Notes: a model not told the origin generated them from the sequence alone. A stretch of DNA of 64,000 nt from Sphaerisporangium sp039871875 (GCF_039871875.1 NZ_JBDPMD010000026.1:1-64000); one strand, 5' to 3'; positions 41,112-52,325 are shown, numbered from the stretch's first letter. A program made the numbers and translations.

Positions 41112-41137
41112 ATGTTCGATGTTCAGTGGGAGTGGGA

Positions 41138-41141
<4 letters not shown>
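41112..41141 (+). CDS. Nine-codon leader ORF overlapping the parE start
   Basis: ATG at 41112 opens a short frame coding MFDVQWEWE, and its TGA (41139-41141) overlaps the GTG start of parE (GTGA). TAGGCT at 41098-41103 lies 8 nt before the ATG, so the message may be leaderless and begin at this ORF. The frame's own GGAGTGGGA sequence supplies the ribosome site for parE. Translation of the leader could therefore feed ribosomes into parE. Confidence 0.4.
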
Positions 41142-43209
<2,068 letters not shown>

Positions 43210-43210
<1 letters not shown>

Positions 43211-43232
43211 GCCGGGGCCCGGGGCCCCGGCT
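43210..43232. terminator. Bidirectional GC hairpin between parE and carbonic anhydrase
   Basis: AGCCGGGGCCC and GGGCCCCGGCT are perfect complements beginning at the last base of the parE stop codon. The convergent carbonic anhydrase gene ends 12 bp further on, so the hairpin can serve both transcripts. No T-run is present. Confidence 0.6.
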
Positions 43233-43243
43233 CCGCGCCGCCG

Positions 43244-43744
43244 TCAGACGTCGACAGGCATGAGCTTGCCGGTGTGCACGTCGTAGATCGCGCCGCCGAC
43301 GGCCAGCCGTTCGGGCAGGTAGGGGTAGGTGCGGATGCGCACCAGGTCGCGGCGCAGGGCCGCGTCCTGGTCGGGCACGGTGTGGAACTCCAGGCTGCGG
43401 GTGTCCATCCCGTACTCGTCGCTGATGAGGCGGTGCACGTCCTCGTCGGTGGACTTCGCCATGCGGCAGTCGGTGTGCGGCATCACCAGCACGCGGTCCA
43501 CGTTGAGCAGGTAGACGGCGAGCACCAGGGTGCGCAGCACGTCGTCGGTGACCCGGGCCCCGGCGTTGCGGAGGATCTTGGCGTCGCCCGCGGTGAGGCC
43601 GAGCAGGCCGAGCGGGTCGATGCGTGAATCCATGCAGGTCACCACGGCGAGGGTACGTGCGGCACGGCCGGTCAGAGAGGAGTTCGAGAAGCTCTGGGCG
43701 TACTTCTCATTGGCGGCCAGCAGGTCGTCAAAGGCTCCGGTCAT
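43244..43744 (-). CDS. Beta-class carbonic anhydrase
   Basis: A 166-aa zinc enzyme interconverting CO2 and bicarbonate. Zinc ligands are Cys37 in CMDSRID, His90 and Cys93 in MPHTDC, with the Asp39-Arg41 dyad present. The short length matches the small clade that includes mycobacterial Rv1284. It may supply bicarbonate for the carboxylases of fatty-acid synthesis. ATG at 43744 is chosen because family proteins start with the FDDLLAANEKYA segment and a GGGAA lies upstream. Confidence 0.9.
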   Translation of the reverse strand: MTGAFDDLLAANEKYAQSFSNSSLTGRAARTLAVVTCMDSRIDPLGLLGLTAGDAKILRNAGARVTDDVLRTLVLAVYLLNVDRVLVMPHTDCRMAKSTDEDVHRLISDEYGMDTRSLEFHTVPDQDAALRRDLVRIRTYPYLPERLAVGGAIYDVHTGKLMPVDV

Positions 43745-43868
43745 GCCATCAATGTTCCCGGATGCCAGAATCCGTAATAGCAGCGGGTGGGTCCGGAATG
43801 ATGATTGCAAAGACGCCGCGACCGGGTGTCACTTCACGTGATGATGAGATCACAGGGAGTGCGAGGTC

Positions 43869-44216
43869 GTGGGAGGCTTCTTCATCGTGGGCATGACCGA
43901 TTCGCTGGCCGGCTACCTGCGCGGCCGCGCCAGGTGGCGTCTGGACCGCGTGCAGCGCAAGGACGGCGGCTGGAACGCCCGCTGCGCCCTGGCCCTCCTG
44001 GACGCCGCCGCCTACGTCCAGTCGCTGCCCGAGGACGACCCGCTGATCCTCGCCCTGGAGGACGCCGGCTGCTTCGGCCCCTACGGCCTCGGCGACTTCG
44101 AGCCCGTGGAGCCGGTCGCGAAGCTCATCGACTTCTGGTCCGAGGGCGAGCCCTGGGAGCTTCTCACGGCCATCCCCCCGGTCGCCCGGGGGGATTCCGT
44201 GCGCTCGGACCGCTGA
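43869..44216 (+). CDS. Hypothetical protein
   Basis: A 115-aa acidic soluble protein that I do not recognise. It contains ARWRLDRVQRKDGGWNARCA near the start and ALEDAGCFGPYGLGDFEPVE in the middle; its composition fits the genome's codon bias, supporting real coding. GTG at 43869 is the first start, and an internal GTG at 43887 or ATG at 43893 follows GGGAGG better. Its stop codon is immediately adjacent, with no bases between, to the stop of the convergent redoxin gene. Confidence 0.6.
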   Translation: MGGFFIVGMTDSLAGYLRGRARWRLDRVQRKDGGWNARCALALLDAAAYVQSLPEDDPLILALEDAGCFGPYGLGDFEPVEPVAKLIDFWSEGEPWELLTAIPPVARGDSVRSDR

Positions 44217-44780
44217 CTACGCGGGTTCGTTCCCCGGCTTCCACTTGATGCCGCACCCGAGGCTCGGCGCCTGGTCGCCCGGCACCTCCTGCCCCGCCAG
44301 CACCGCGTCGATCGCCCGCCGCAGCGACGCCCCCGTCACCGGCACCTGGTTGGACGGCCGCGCGTCGTCGAACTCCCCCCGGTACGCCAGCCGAAGATCG
44401 GCGTCGTACAGGAAGAAGTCCGGCGTGCAGGCCGCCCGGTAAGCGTGCGCGACCTCCTGCGACCCGTCCACGAGATAGGGGAACCCGAACCCCGCCCGCG
44501 CCGCCTGCTCCGCCAGGTGCGCCGCGCCGTCGTCCGGATACCTCTCCACGTCGTTACTGCAGATCGCGACGGTGGCGACCCGCCCCTCGTAGTCCGCGGC
44601 GAGCGCCCCGATCCCCTGCTCGATCCGCCGTACATACGGACAGTGATTGGACAAGAACACCACCAGCGTCGCCGGTGCCCCTTTGAGATCGCCCAGCGTC
44701 ACCCGCTTCCCATCGATGGAGGGCAGATCGAACTCCGGCGCACCGGACCCCAACGGAACCATGAACGAAGACACAGCCAT
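44217..44780 (-). CDS. Thioredoxin-like/AhpC-TSA family protein
   Basis: A 187-aa redoxin-fold protein. The motif SNHCPYVRRIE gives a single active-site Cys47 without the second Cys of a CxxC, which is characteristic of this peroxiredoxin-like subgroup. CTPDFFLYDADLRLAYRG and the C-terminal SLGCGIKWKPG are also family hallmarks. It probably reduces peroxides or protein thiols in the cytoplasm. ATG at 44780 matches family N-termini, and ATG at 44798 is an in-frame alternative. It converges exactly on the hypothetical gene to its left. Confidence 0.85.
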   Translation of the reverse strand: MAVSSFMVPLGSGAPEFDLPSIDGKRVTLGDLKGAPATLVVFLSNHCPYVRRIEQGIGALAADYEGRVATVAICSNDVERYPDDGAAHLAEQAARAGFGFPYLVDGSQEVAHAYRAACTPDFFLYDADLRLAYRGEFDDARPSNQVPVTGASLRRAIDAVLAGQEVPGDQAPSLGCGIKWKPGNEPA

Positions 44781-44909
44781 ACGCCCATTGTCCGCCATCC
44801 GTTTCACCCGCGCCCCCTGGGCAAGGTGGTCCGGGCAAGCAGAGTCCCGGCAGCACCGGCTCTGTCCAGCCGTCACAACCGTCACTCTCGCAGGAGGGGA
44901 GCCCTTCTC

Positions 44910-45278
44910 ATGTCAGCCATCGCGACGATGCGCGCCGTAGTGCTGGACTGCCCCGACCCCAAGGCCCTGGCCCGCTTCTACTCGGCCCTGATCGGCTGGC
45001 CCATAACGTATGAGGACGCCGAATGGGTCACTCTCGCCGAAGACGCCGGCGGCTACCGCATCTCATTCCAGCGCGCCGACGACTACCAGCCCCCCGTCTG
45101 GCCCAGCTCGACCCACCCCCAGCAGTTCCACCTGGACGTGACCGTGCGGAACCGCACCGAAGCCGGCCGGCAAGTCGAAGCCCTGGGTGCCAGGAAACAC
45201 CCCCACCAGCCCGGCAAGGACTTCACCGTCTACACCGACCCCGCCGGCCATCCGTTCTGCCTGGTGGAAGCCGACTGA
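44910..45278 (+). CDS. VOC-family (glyoxalase/bleomycin-resistance-like) protein
   Basis: A 122-aa vicinal-oxygen-chelate protein with paired beta-alpha-beta modules: VLDCPDPKALARFYSALIGWP at the start and FTVYTDPAGHPFCLVE at the end. The metal-type positions (HLDVTV and the C-terminal Glu) are present. The family covers glyoxalases, dioxygenases and drug-sequestering proteins; the substrate is unknown. The ATG follows AGGAGGGGAG. It lies divergent from the redoxin gene and converges on parC across a strong hairpin. Confidence 0.85.
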   Translation: MSAIATMRAVVLDCPDPKALARFYSALIGWPITYEDAEWVTLAEDAGGYRISFQRADDYQPPVWPSSTHPQQFHLDVTVRNRTEAGRQVEALGARKHPHQPGKDFTVYTDPAGHPFCLVEAD

Positions 45279-45329
45279 CTCCCGATCGAACGGCACGCTC
45301 CGCCCCGTGCGGTCCCGGCCGGCCGGCGG

Positions 45330-45359
45330 GGCCTGTCCGCCCTTCCGGGCGAACAGGCC
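45330..45359. terminator. Bidirectional terminator between VOC gene and parC
   Basis: A 13-position stem with one mismatch (GGCCTGTCCGCCC paired to GGGCGAACAGGCC) closes a TTCC tetraloop. It lies between the stops of two convergent genes. It is the most stable hairpin seen in the right half of the window. Confidence 0.75.
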
Positions 45360-45365
45360 GGCTGC

Positions 45366-47867
45366 CTAGTCGGCCTCCTCCATGGGAGGGATGTCGAGCC
45401 CGGGGGCCGGGATGAGGGTGGTGCCCAGTGCGCCGCCCAGGGCGGCTACCGGGTGGGGGAGGGGCGTGCCGGAGCCGTCGCGGCGGCCGAGTTCGGCGGG
45501 GAGGGGCACGGGCTTGCCGGTGGAGGAGACGGCCTTGGCGGGCGCGGGGCCGGCCCAGGCGAGGATCAGGGCGTCCTCGCCCTTGAGGAAGCGCTGGGCG
45601 CGGACACCGCCGGTGGCGCGGCCCTTGGGGGGGAACTCGGCGTAGTCGGCGACCTTGACGCCTCCGGCGCCCGTTCCGGGGAGGGCGTCGGCGGATCCGG
45701 CGATGGTGATGACCCGGGACTCCTGCGCGGGGTCGACCACACCGAACCAGATCACCCGGGCGCCGTCCGCGAGGCGGATGCCGGCCATCCCTCCGGCGGG
45801 CCGGCCCTGGGGGCGTACCGACGAGGCCGGGAAGCGCAGGAGCTGCGCGTCGGAGGTGACGAACACCAGGTCGTGGTCCTCGGAGGTCAGCTCCACGGCC
45901 CCGACGACCGTGTCGCCGGGCTTGAGGCCGATCACCTCGAACTCGTCGCGGTTGACGGGGTACTCGGGCACCACGCGCTTCACGTTGCCCTGCGCCGTGC
46001 CGAGCGCCAGCCCGGGGCCGGACGGGTCCAGTGACCCGAGGCCGACCACGGTCTCACCCGCCGACAGCGTGACGTACTCGCTCACCGGATGCCCCCCGGA
46101 CAACGACGGTGGCGAGCTGGACGGCGGCAGGGCGGGCAGGTCGAGCACCGACACCCGGATCAACCGCCCGGCCGAGGTGAGCACCCCGACCTCCCCCCGG
46201 ACCGTCGACCGCACCACCGACACCAGGACGTCGTGTGAGGACCGCTCCTCCCCTCCGCCGAGCGGCGACGCGTCGGTGGTGCGGGCCAGCAGGCCGGTGG
46301 AGGAGAGCAGCACCAGGCAGGGGTCGTCCGCGACCTCCAGCGGGATGCCGTCCGCGGCGGGCACGGCGTCCGCCTCCAGCAGCACGGTGCGCCGCGGCGT
46401 GCCGTACGTCTTGGCGACCTCCTGCAGCTCACCGGAGACCACCTTGCGCAGACGGTCCTCCGAGGCCAGGATCGCGCTCAGCTCGGCGATCTCGCTCCGC
46501 AGGGTCTCCCGCTCCTGCTCCAGCTCCAGCCTGTCGTACTTGGTGAGACGGCGCAGCGGCGTGTCGAGGATGTACGCGGCCTGGATCTCCGACAGCTCGA
46601 ACACCTGCATCAGCCGCGCGCGGGCGTCCGCGGTGTCCTCGGAGGAGCGGATGACCTGGATGACCTCGTCGATGTCGAGCAGCGCGACGATGAGGCCGTC
46701 CACCAGGTGGAGCCGGTCCTCCCGCTTGCGCCGCCGGTGGGACGACCGCCGCCGCACCACGTCGATGCGGTGGTCGACGTACACCTGCAGGAGCTCGCGC
46801 AGCCCGAGCGTGCGCGGCTGCCCGTCGACCAGGGCGACGTTGTTGATGCCGAACGTCTCCTCCATCGGCGTGAGCCGGTAGAGCTCGGCGAGCACCGCCT
46901 CGGGGTGGAAGCCGTTCTTGATCTCGATGACCAGGCGCAGGCCCTTGTGCCGGTCGGTGAGGTCCTTGAGGTCGGAGATGCCGAGCAGCCGCTTGGACGT
47001 CACCAGCTCCTTGATCTTGGTGACGACGCGCTCGGGGCCGACGTTGAACGGCAGCTCGGTGACCACGATGCCCTTGCGGCGCGGCGTGACCTGCTCGATC
47101 GTGGTCCTGGCCCGCATGCGGAACGTGCCACGCCCGGACTCGTACGCGTCCCGCACACCCGCGAGACCCATGATCATGCCGCCGGTCGGCAGGTCGGGGC
47201 CGGGGACGAACCGCATCAGATCGTCCAGCGTGGCCTGGGGGTGGGCGATCAGGTGGCGGGCGGCGGCGATCACCTCGTTGAGGTTGTGCGGCGCCATGTT
47301 GGTGGCCATGCCGACCGCGATGCCCGCCGCGCCGTTCACCAGCAGGTTGGGGAAGGCGCTCGGCAGGACCGTCGGCTCGGTCTCCTGGCCGTCGTAGTTG
47401 GGCTTGAAGTCGACCGTGTCCTCGTCGATCGACTGCACCATGAGCATGGCCGCCGGGGCCAGCCGCGCCTCGGTGTACCGCATGGCGGCCGGCAGATCGT
47501 CCGGGGAGCCGAAGTTGCCGTGCCCGTCGACCAGCGGGAGACGCATGGAGAACGGCTGGGCCATGCGGACCAGCGCGTCGTAGATCGCCGAGTCGCCGTG
47601 CGGGTGGAGCTTGCCCATCACGTCGCCGACCACACGCGAGGACTTCACATGTCCCCGGTCGGGCCGCAGGCCCATCTCGCTCATCGAGTACAGGATGCGG
47701 CGCTGGACCGGCTTGAGGCCGTCGCGCGCGTCGGGCAGCGCGCGCTGGTAGATCACCGAGTAGGCGTACTCAAGGAAGCTGGTACGCATCTCGGTCGACA
47801 CGTCGATGTCGACGATCCGTTCCTCGAAGTCCTCGTCCAGCGGGGGTGTGGTAGTCCGTCGGGCCAT
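45366..47867 (-). CDS. parC: DNA topoisomerase IV subunit A (ParC)
   Basis: An 833-aa breakage-reunion subunit of type IIA topoisomerase. The winged-helix core includes DARDGLKPVQRRILY and the catalytic Tyr131 in AAMRYTEARL. A coiled-coil tower (EQERETLRSEIAEL) and a C-terminal six-bladed DNA-wrapping domain follow. The GyrA box is absent, which favours ParC over GyrA. It acts with the ParE encoded 2.2 kb away on the opposite strand. ATG at 47867 gives the common MARR N-terminus. An in-frame ATG nine bases upstream (47876) is possible; neither has a ribosome site, so a leaderless message is likely. Confidence 0.93.
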   Translation of the reverse strand: MARRTTTPPLDEDFEERIVDIDVSTEMRTSFLEYAYSVIYQRALPDARDGLKPVQRRILYSMSEMGLRPDRGHVKSSRVVGDVMGKLHPHGDSAIYDALVRMAQPFSMRLPLVDGHGNFGSPDDLPAAMRYTEARLAPAAMLMVQSIDEDTVDFKPNYDGQETEPTVLPSAFPNLLVNGAAGIAVGMATNMAPHNLNEVIAAARHLIAHPQATLDDLMRFVPGPDLPTGGMIMGLAGVRDAYESGRGTFRMRARTTIEQVTPRRKGIVVTELPFNVGPERVVTKIKELVTSKRLLGISDLKDLTDRHKGLRLVIEIKNGFHPEAVLAELYRLTPMEETFGINNVALVDGQPRTLGLRELLQVYVDHRIDVVRRRSSHRRRKREDRLHLVDGLIVALLDIDEVIQVIRSSEDTADARARLMQVFELSEIQAAYILDTPLRRLTKYDRLELEQERETLRSEIAELSAILASEDRLRKVVSGELQEVAKTYGTPRRTVLLEADAVPAADGIPLEVADDPCLVLLSSTGLLARTTDASPLGGGEERSSHDVLVSVVRSTVRGEVGVLTSAGRLIRVSVLDLPALPPSSSPPSLSGGHPVSEYVTLSAGETVVGLGSLDPSGPGLALGTAQGNVKRVVPEYPVNRDEFEVIGLKPGDTVVGAVELTSEDHDLVFVTSDAQLLRFPASSVRPQGRPAGGMAGIRLADGARVIWFGVVDPAQESRVITIAGSADALPGTGAGGVKVADYAEFPPKGRATGGVRAQRFLKGEDALILAWAGPAPAKAVSSTGKPVPLPAELGRRDGSGTPLPHPVAALGGALGTTLIPAPGLDIPPMEEAD

Positions 47868-48028
47868 ATCGAACATTGTGCCGAAGAACCGAACCCCTCC
47901 GCGACTCGGCGCCGTTTCGCCCCGATACACCCCCCGCCACCCCCACCAGGCCGTCCGCTGCCGCGAAGTTGTCCACAGTCGTGGCCACCCGGACGGAAAC
48001 CGTCCCCCGGACCTGCTAACAAGGACCC

Positions 48029-50257
48029 ATGGCCTCCTCACCCGACCCCACCACCCCGGGCGCCCCGCTCACCGAGCCGGGCCCGGTCCCGCCCGCCGGA
48101 GCCGATCCCGGCCCTCCGGCCGACGACGAGCCCGGTCTGCGGGCCGAGGCCGAGTCGAGGCTGCGCGCCCTGGCGGGGGAGCATGCCGTGCTGCGCGACG
48201 ACCAGTGGACGGCGATCCGCGCCCTGGTCGTGGAGCGCCGCAGGGCGCTGGTGGTGCAGCGGACCGGGTGGGGCAAGTCGGCGGTGTACTTCGTGGCGAC
48301 CGCGCTGCTGCGTGCCCGGGGCGCCGGGCCGACGGTCATCGTGTCGCCGCTGCTGGCCCTGATGCGCAACCAGATCGCCGCCGCGGAGCGGGCCGGTGTG
48401 CGCGCCGCCACCATCAACTCGGCCAACGTCGAGGAGTGGGACCAGGTGCACGACGACGTGGCACGCGGCGTGGTCGACGTCCTGATGGTCAGCCCCGAGC
48501 GGCTCAACAACCCCGACTTCCGCGACCTGGTGCTGCCCAAGCTCGCCGCGAGCGCCGGCCTGATCGTCGTGGACGAGGCCCACTGCATCTCCGACTGGGG
48601 CCACGACTTCCGCCCCGACTTCCGCCGCCTGCGCACCCTGCTGTCCTCCCTGCCCCCCGGCATCCCGGTCCTCGCCACGACGGCCACCGCCAACGCCCGC
48701 GTCACCCGCGACGTCGCCGAGCAACTCGACCCCACCCCGCCCGGCGGCTCAGGGCCGGCCGTCCCGGGGGACGCCGCCGGTGGTGTCGATGGAGGGACGC
48801 TGGTGTTGCGGGGCCCGTTGGAGAGGGAGAGCCTGCGGCTGAGTGTCGTGCGGGCGGTCTCGGCGGAGCAGCGGCTGGCGTGGCTGGCGGGGGCGTTGCG
48901 GGAGTTGCCGGGGTCGGGCATCGTCTACAGCCTCACGGTGGCGGGGGCGCAGGAGATCGCGGCGTACCTGCGGGAGCAGGGCCACAGGGTCGTGGCGTAC
49001 TCGGGGCAGACCGATCCGGCGGAGCGGGTGGAGGCCGAGCGGGCGCTGCTGGCCAACGAGGTGAAGGCGCTGGTGGCCACCTCCGCTCTCGGCATGGGGT
49101 TCGACAAGCCGGACCTCGGGTTCGTCGTGCACGTGGGGGCCCCGCCGTCGCCGGTGGCGTACTACCAGCAGGTGGGGCGGGCCGGGCGCGGGGTGGAGCG
49201 CGCCGAGGTGGTCCTTCTCCCCGGGCCGGAGGACCGCGACATCTGGGCGTACTTCACCTCGCTGGCCTTCCCGCCCGAGGCGACGGTGCGCGCCACCCTG
49301 GCGGTGCTCGCCGAGCACGGCGGCACCATGTCCACCGCGGTCCTGGAGACCAGGGTCGACCTCAGCCGCACCCGCCTGGAGACCATGCTCAAGGTCCTCG
49401 ACGTGGACGGCGCGGTCCGCCGGGTGCGGGGCGGCTGGCAGGCGACCGGCCTGCCGTGGTCGTACGACGCCGAGCGGTACGCCAGGGTCGCCGCGGCGCG
49501 TGCGGACGAGCAGCGCGCCATGCTCGACTACATCACCACCGGCGAGTGCCGCGAGCGTTTCCTGCGCCTTCACCTGGACGACGACACCGCGCGCCCCTGC
49601 GGCCGGTGCGACAACTGCACCGGCACCCGGCGCTCACCCGACGCCGAGCCCACCGCCGTCCGCGCCGCCCACGACCGGCTGCACCGCCCGGGTGTGGAGA
49701 TCGACCCGAGGAAGATGTGGCCCACGGGCCTGCGTGATCTCGGCCTCTCCGGGCGCATCCCTCCCGGGCTGACGGCCGAGCCCGGCCGCGCGCTCGGCAG
49801 GCTCACCGACATCGGCTGGGGCCACTCCCTGCGCCGGCTCCTGTCCGACGCCACTGCGGACGGCCCCGTGCCCGACGACATGTTCGACGCCGTCGTCCAG
49901 GTCCTCGCCTCATGGCGCTGGGCCGAACGCCCCACCGGTGTCGTCACCATGCCCTCCGCCACCCGCCCCGCCTTGATCGCCGACCTCGGCCACCGCCTGG
50001 CCGCCATCGGCCGCCTCCACCACCTCGGCTCCCTGACGTACCGCCACGGACCTCCAGGCCACCAGCACAACAGCGCCCAGCGCGTGAAAGCCCTCCACCA
50101 CACCCTCGGCCCGCCTCCCGGCGACCTGACCACCGGCCCCGTCCTGCTGGTCGACGACCACACCGACACCGGCTGGACCCTCGCCTACGCCACCACCCTG
50201 CTCCGGCAGGCGGGTGCCCCCTCCGTCCTGCCCCTGACGCTCGCCACCACCACGTGA
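48029..50257 (+). CDS. RecQ-like DNA helicase with C-terminal phosphoribosyltransferase-like domain
   Basis: A 742-aa superfamily 2 helicase. After a Pro-rich N-terminus come motif I TGWGKSAV (about 79), DEAHCISDWGHDFRP (about 181), motif III TTATAN and motif VI QQVGRAGRG. A RecQ zinc site follows (CRERF...CGRCDNC, about 507-530). The last 150 residues are unlike RecQ: VLLVDDHTDTGWT (about 706-718) matches the PRPP-binding loop of type I phosphoribosyltransferases. The ATP-dependent 3'-5' helicase role in repair is inferred from the family; the tail's role is unknown. ATG at 48029 follows AAGGA. It is divergent from parC. Confidence 0.88.
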   Translation: MASSPDPTTPGAPLTEPGPVPPAGADPGPPADDEPGLRAEAESRLRALAGEHAVLRDDQWTAIRALVVERRRALVVQRTGWGKSAVYFVATALLRARGAGPTVIVSPLLALMRNQIAAAERAGVRAATINSANVEEWDQVHDDVARGVVDVLMVSPERLNNPDFRDLVLPKLAASAGLIVVDEAHCISDWGHDFRPDFRRLRTLLSSLPPGIPVLATTATANARVTRDVAEQLDPTPPGGSGPAVPGDAAGGVDGGTLVLRGPLERESLRLSVVRAVSAEQRLAWLAGALRELPGSGIVYSLTVAGAQEIAAYLREQGHRVVAYSGQTDPAERVEAERALLANEVKALVATSALGMGFDKPDLGFVVHVGAPPSPVAYYQQVGRAGRGVERAEVVLLPGPEDRDIWAYFTSLAFPPEATVRATLAVLAEHGGTMSTAVLETRVDLSRTRLETMLKVLDVDGAVRRVRGGWQATGLPWSYDAERYARVAAARADEQRAMLDYITTGECRERFLRLHLDDDTARPCGRCDNCTGTRRSPDAEPTAVRAAHDRLHRPGVEIDPRKMWPTGLRDLGLSGRIPPGLTAEPGRALGRLTDIGWGHSLRRLLSDATADGPVPDDMFDAVVQVLASWRWAERPTGVVTMPSATRPALIADLGHRLAAIGRLHHLGSLTYRHGPPGHQHNSAQRVKALHHTLGPPPGDLTTGPVLLVDDHTDTGWTLAYATTLLRQAGAPSVLPLTLATTT

Positions 50258-50354
50258 CCCTGGGGCCCCCGGAGTGCGCCGGGCCCGGTACGGCGGATGG
50301 AGCCCGCCGTACCGGGACGACAGATGCCGATGGCCGTGCCGTGGAGCCGGAGGG

Positions 50355-50915
50355 CTACGGGCGGGGGCGGATGAGGGTGTTCTGGAAGGAGGCGATCTGC
50401 CACTGGCCCGAGGACTTGACGGCGACGTTCGTGTTGATGGAGAGGGTGTCGGGGCGGCAGGCCTTCTCCTTGTTGTAGAGCACGCAGCTCTTGCGCACGA
50501 TGATGGCCATCGTGGGGGAGACGAAGCGCACCTTCTCGTCCATCTCCAGCAGGCGGGTGTTCTTCAACTGGGTGTTGAAGTACTGCTGGAGCTTGGTGGC
50601 GATGGTCTGCCTGCTGTGGAGGTGTTCGCCCATGATGTTGACCAGGTCGGCGTCGGGCGTGTAGATCGCGGCGTAGCCCTTGGCGTCGCCCCGGGCCCAG
50701 GCGCTCTCCTGCTGCTGGCGGATCCTGGCGAAGGCCGCGAGGTCGGCGGGTGTGTACCACAGCGGTGCGAAGCGGATGTCGTCGTCCGGCGTGGACGCCT
50801 TCGCGGTGATCGCCGCCGCGACGGCGGGGACGGCGGCGGTGCTGTGCACCGCGAGGCCGAGGCCCCCGGCGATCATCAGGAAGATCGCTTTACGTCCGTG
50901 TCGACGAATGCCCAT
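50355..50915 (-). CDS. Secreted SnoaL-like (SgcJ/EcaC-type) protein
   Basis: A 186-aa protein. A signal peptide or anchor (about 8-37, IFLMIAGGLGLAVHST...VPAVAAA) precedes an NTF2/SnoaL-like cone-shaped domain of the SgcJ/EcaC kind: RQQQESAWARGDAKGYAAIY, DLVNIMGEHLHSRQTI, and a final WQIASFQNTLI. Such domains bind small hydrophobic ligands or act as isomerases; the extracytoplasmic form has no known role. ATG at 50915 has GGGAGG nine bases before it. It stands alone between recQ and a sugar kinase. Confidence 0.8.
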   Translation of the reverse strand: MGIRRHGRKAIFLMIAGGLGLAVHSTAAVPAVAAAITAKASTPDDDIRFAPLWYTPADLAAFARIRQQQESAWARGDAKGYAAIYTPDADLVNIMGEHLHSRQTIATKLQQYFNTQLKNTRLLEMDEKVRFVSPTMAIIVRKSCVLYNKEKACRPDTLSINTNVAVKSSGQWQIASFQNTLIRPRP

Positions 50916-51284
50916 CGTGTTCCTCCCATCCGAAGCCGGCCGCGTCAAGGCATGCGTGTACGCCGATCGGCCGGCACTTGAAAACCAACACGTGCGGGTG
51001 CGCCCGCCCGGCGCGAACGATCACGGGCGGTGCGAACACATGAAGATCACCGGAGGGTTGCTGGACCGCTGAATCCGTGAGACGGAGTGGGGTTGGGACG
51101 GCCGGCGGTCCCGGCATCTGGTGTCGTGAAAGTGGTTTTCCTGGGAAAGGCATGCCAATTCAGAAGGGCACGCCTGATACATCCCCCTTTGCGAGAAACC
51201 TCGATACCAGTCTTACCCCGATTGCGGCATTAACCACATGCGCGGAGAATGTCGGATTTGGTGCTGATGTCGAGGTCAGGCGCC
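50916..51284. other. Gene-free stretch
   Basis: Contains the ribosome site and presumably the promoter of the SnoaL-like gene and the 3' flank of the PfkB kinase gene. The segment 51125-51260 is distinctly more AT-rich than its surroundings, but no coding frame, repeat or clear hairpin is seen. Confidence 0.4.
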
Positions 51285-52178
51285 TCAGAGCCGGGGCCGC
51301 GCCCCGAGGTTGCCGATCGCCTTGGCCGCGAGGGCGTTGCCCGCGGCGAGCGCGTCGGCCGGCTGCTTGCCCTCCAGCCACGGCTGCAGGAAGCCCGCCG
51401 CGAAGGCGTCGCCGGCGCCCGTGCCGTCCACCATGCGCTCGATGTGGTCGGCGGGCACCCGCACCGGCTCGGGCCGGTTGTTGGTGTACCAGAGGGAGCC
51501 CTCGGCGCCCAGCTTGATCACGACCTGCGGGAACCACGCGGTGAGCACCTTGGCGGCGGACGCGGGGTCGTCGCGCCCGGTCAGCACCTTGGCCTGCGCC
51601 TCGTTGAGCAGCAGCAGCTTGGCGCTGTGGGTCCACTCGAGGAACGGCTCGGCGCCGGTGCGCTCCAGCGGCGCGGCCGAGGCGCAGTCGACCGAGATCG
51701 ACATGCCGGCCCGGCGCGCGAGGTCGAGCGCGGCGAGCCCGGCGTCGCGTGATCCGTCGTTGAGCAAGGTGTACCCCGAGACGTGCAGATGGCCGCCCTG
51801 CATGAACAGGTCGCGCGGGAGGTCCTCGGGGGAGAGGGCGGCGTTGGCGCCGGGGTCGGAGAGCAGGGTGCGCTCGCCCTTGTGGGTGACCAGCACCACA
51901 CAGGTGCCGGTGGGACGCTCGGGGTCCATCACCAAGCGGGCGTCGACGCCGTACCCCATCAGCTCCATGTCCCGGTTGCGCCCCGTGATGTCGGCGCCGC
52001 GGCGGCCCACGAAGGCCACTTCCGCGCCTTCGACGGCCAGCCAGGAGGCGATGTTGGCCCCGGAGCCGCCACCGTGCATGGTGACGACGGCCGGAGTGTC
52101 GCTCGCCCGGGCGAGGGGGTAGCGGGCGCGTGCGACCGCGTCGGTCATCAGATCGCCCACCACGACAACCCGCGTCAT
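51285..52178 (-). CDS. PfkB-family carbohydrate kinase (ribokinase-like)
   Basis: A 297-aa sugar or nucleoside kinase. The N-terminal GDLMTDAVAR, the GGGSGANIASWLA substrate-binding turn, and the C-terminal PfkB signature DGTGAGDAFAAGFL with the catalytic Asp are all present. It transfers phosphate from ATP to a sugar hydroxyl in the cytoplasm; the exact substrate cannot be read. The ATG follows AAGGTGG. It is divergent from the acetyltransferase/acyl-CoA synthetase fusion gene, 147 bp away. Confidence 0.9.
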   Translation of the reverse strand: MTRVVVVGDLMTDAVARARYPLARASDTPAVVTMHGGGSGANIASWLAVEGAEVAFVGRRGADITGRNRDMELMGYGVDARLVMDPERPTGTCVVLVTHKGERTLLSDPGANAALSPEDLPRDLFMQGGHLHVSGYTLLNDGSRDAGLAALDLARRAGMSISVDCASAAPLERTGAEPFLEWTHSAKLLLLNEAQAKVLTGRDDPASAAKVLTAWFPQVVIKLGAEGSLWYTNNRPEPVRVPADHIERMVDGTGAGDAFAAGFLQPWLEGKQPADALAAGNALAAKAIGNLGARPRL

Positions 52179-52325
52179 GATGTCACCACCTTGTTGGCAC
52201 TACAGGAGGCTGCTGACAGAAAACCTAACAGCTTCAAGCCGGGGCGTGGGGCATAGAGCGGACACCCGGGCACAGTCGATGCACAAGCGTTGCTGAACAA
52301 TCCCGACAGAGTGCGCCTTACCCTC

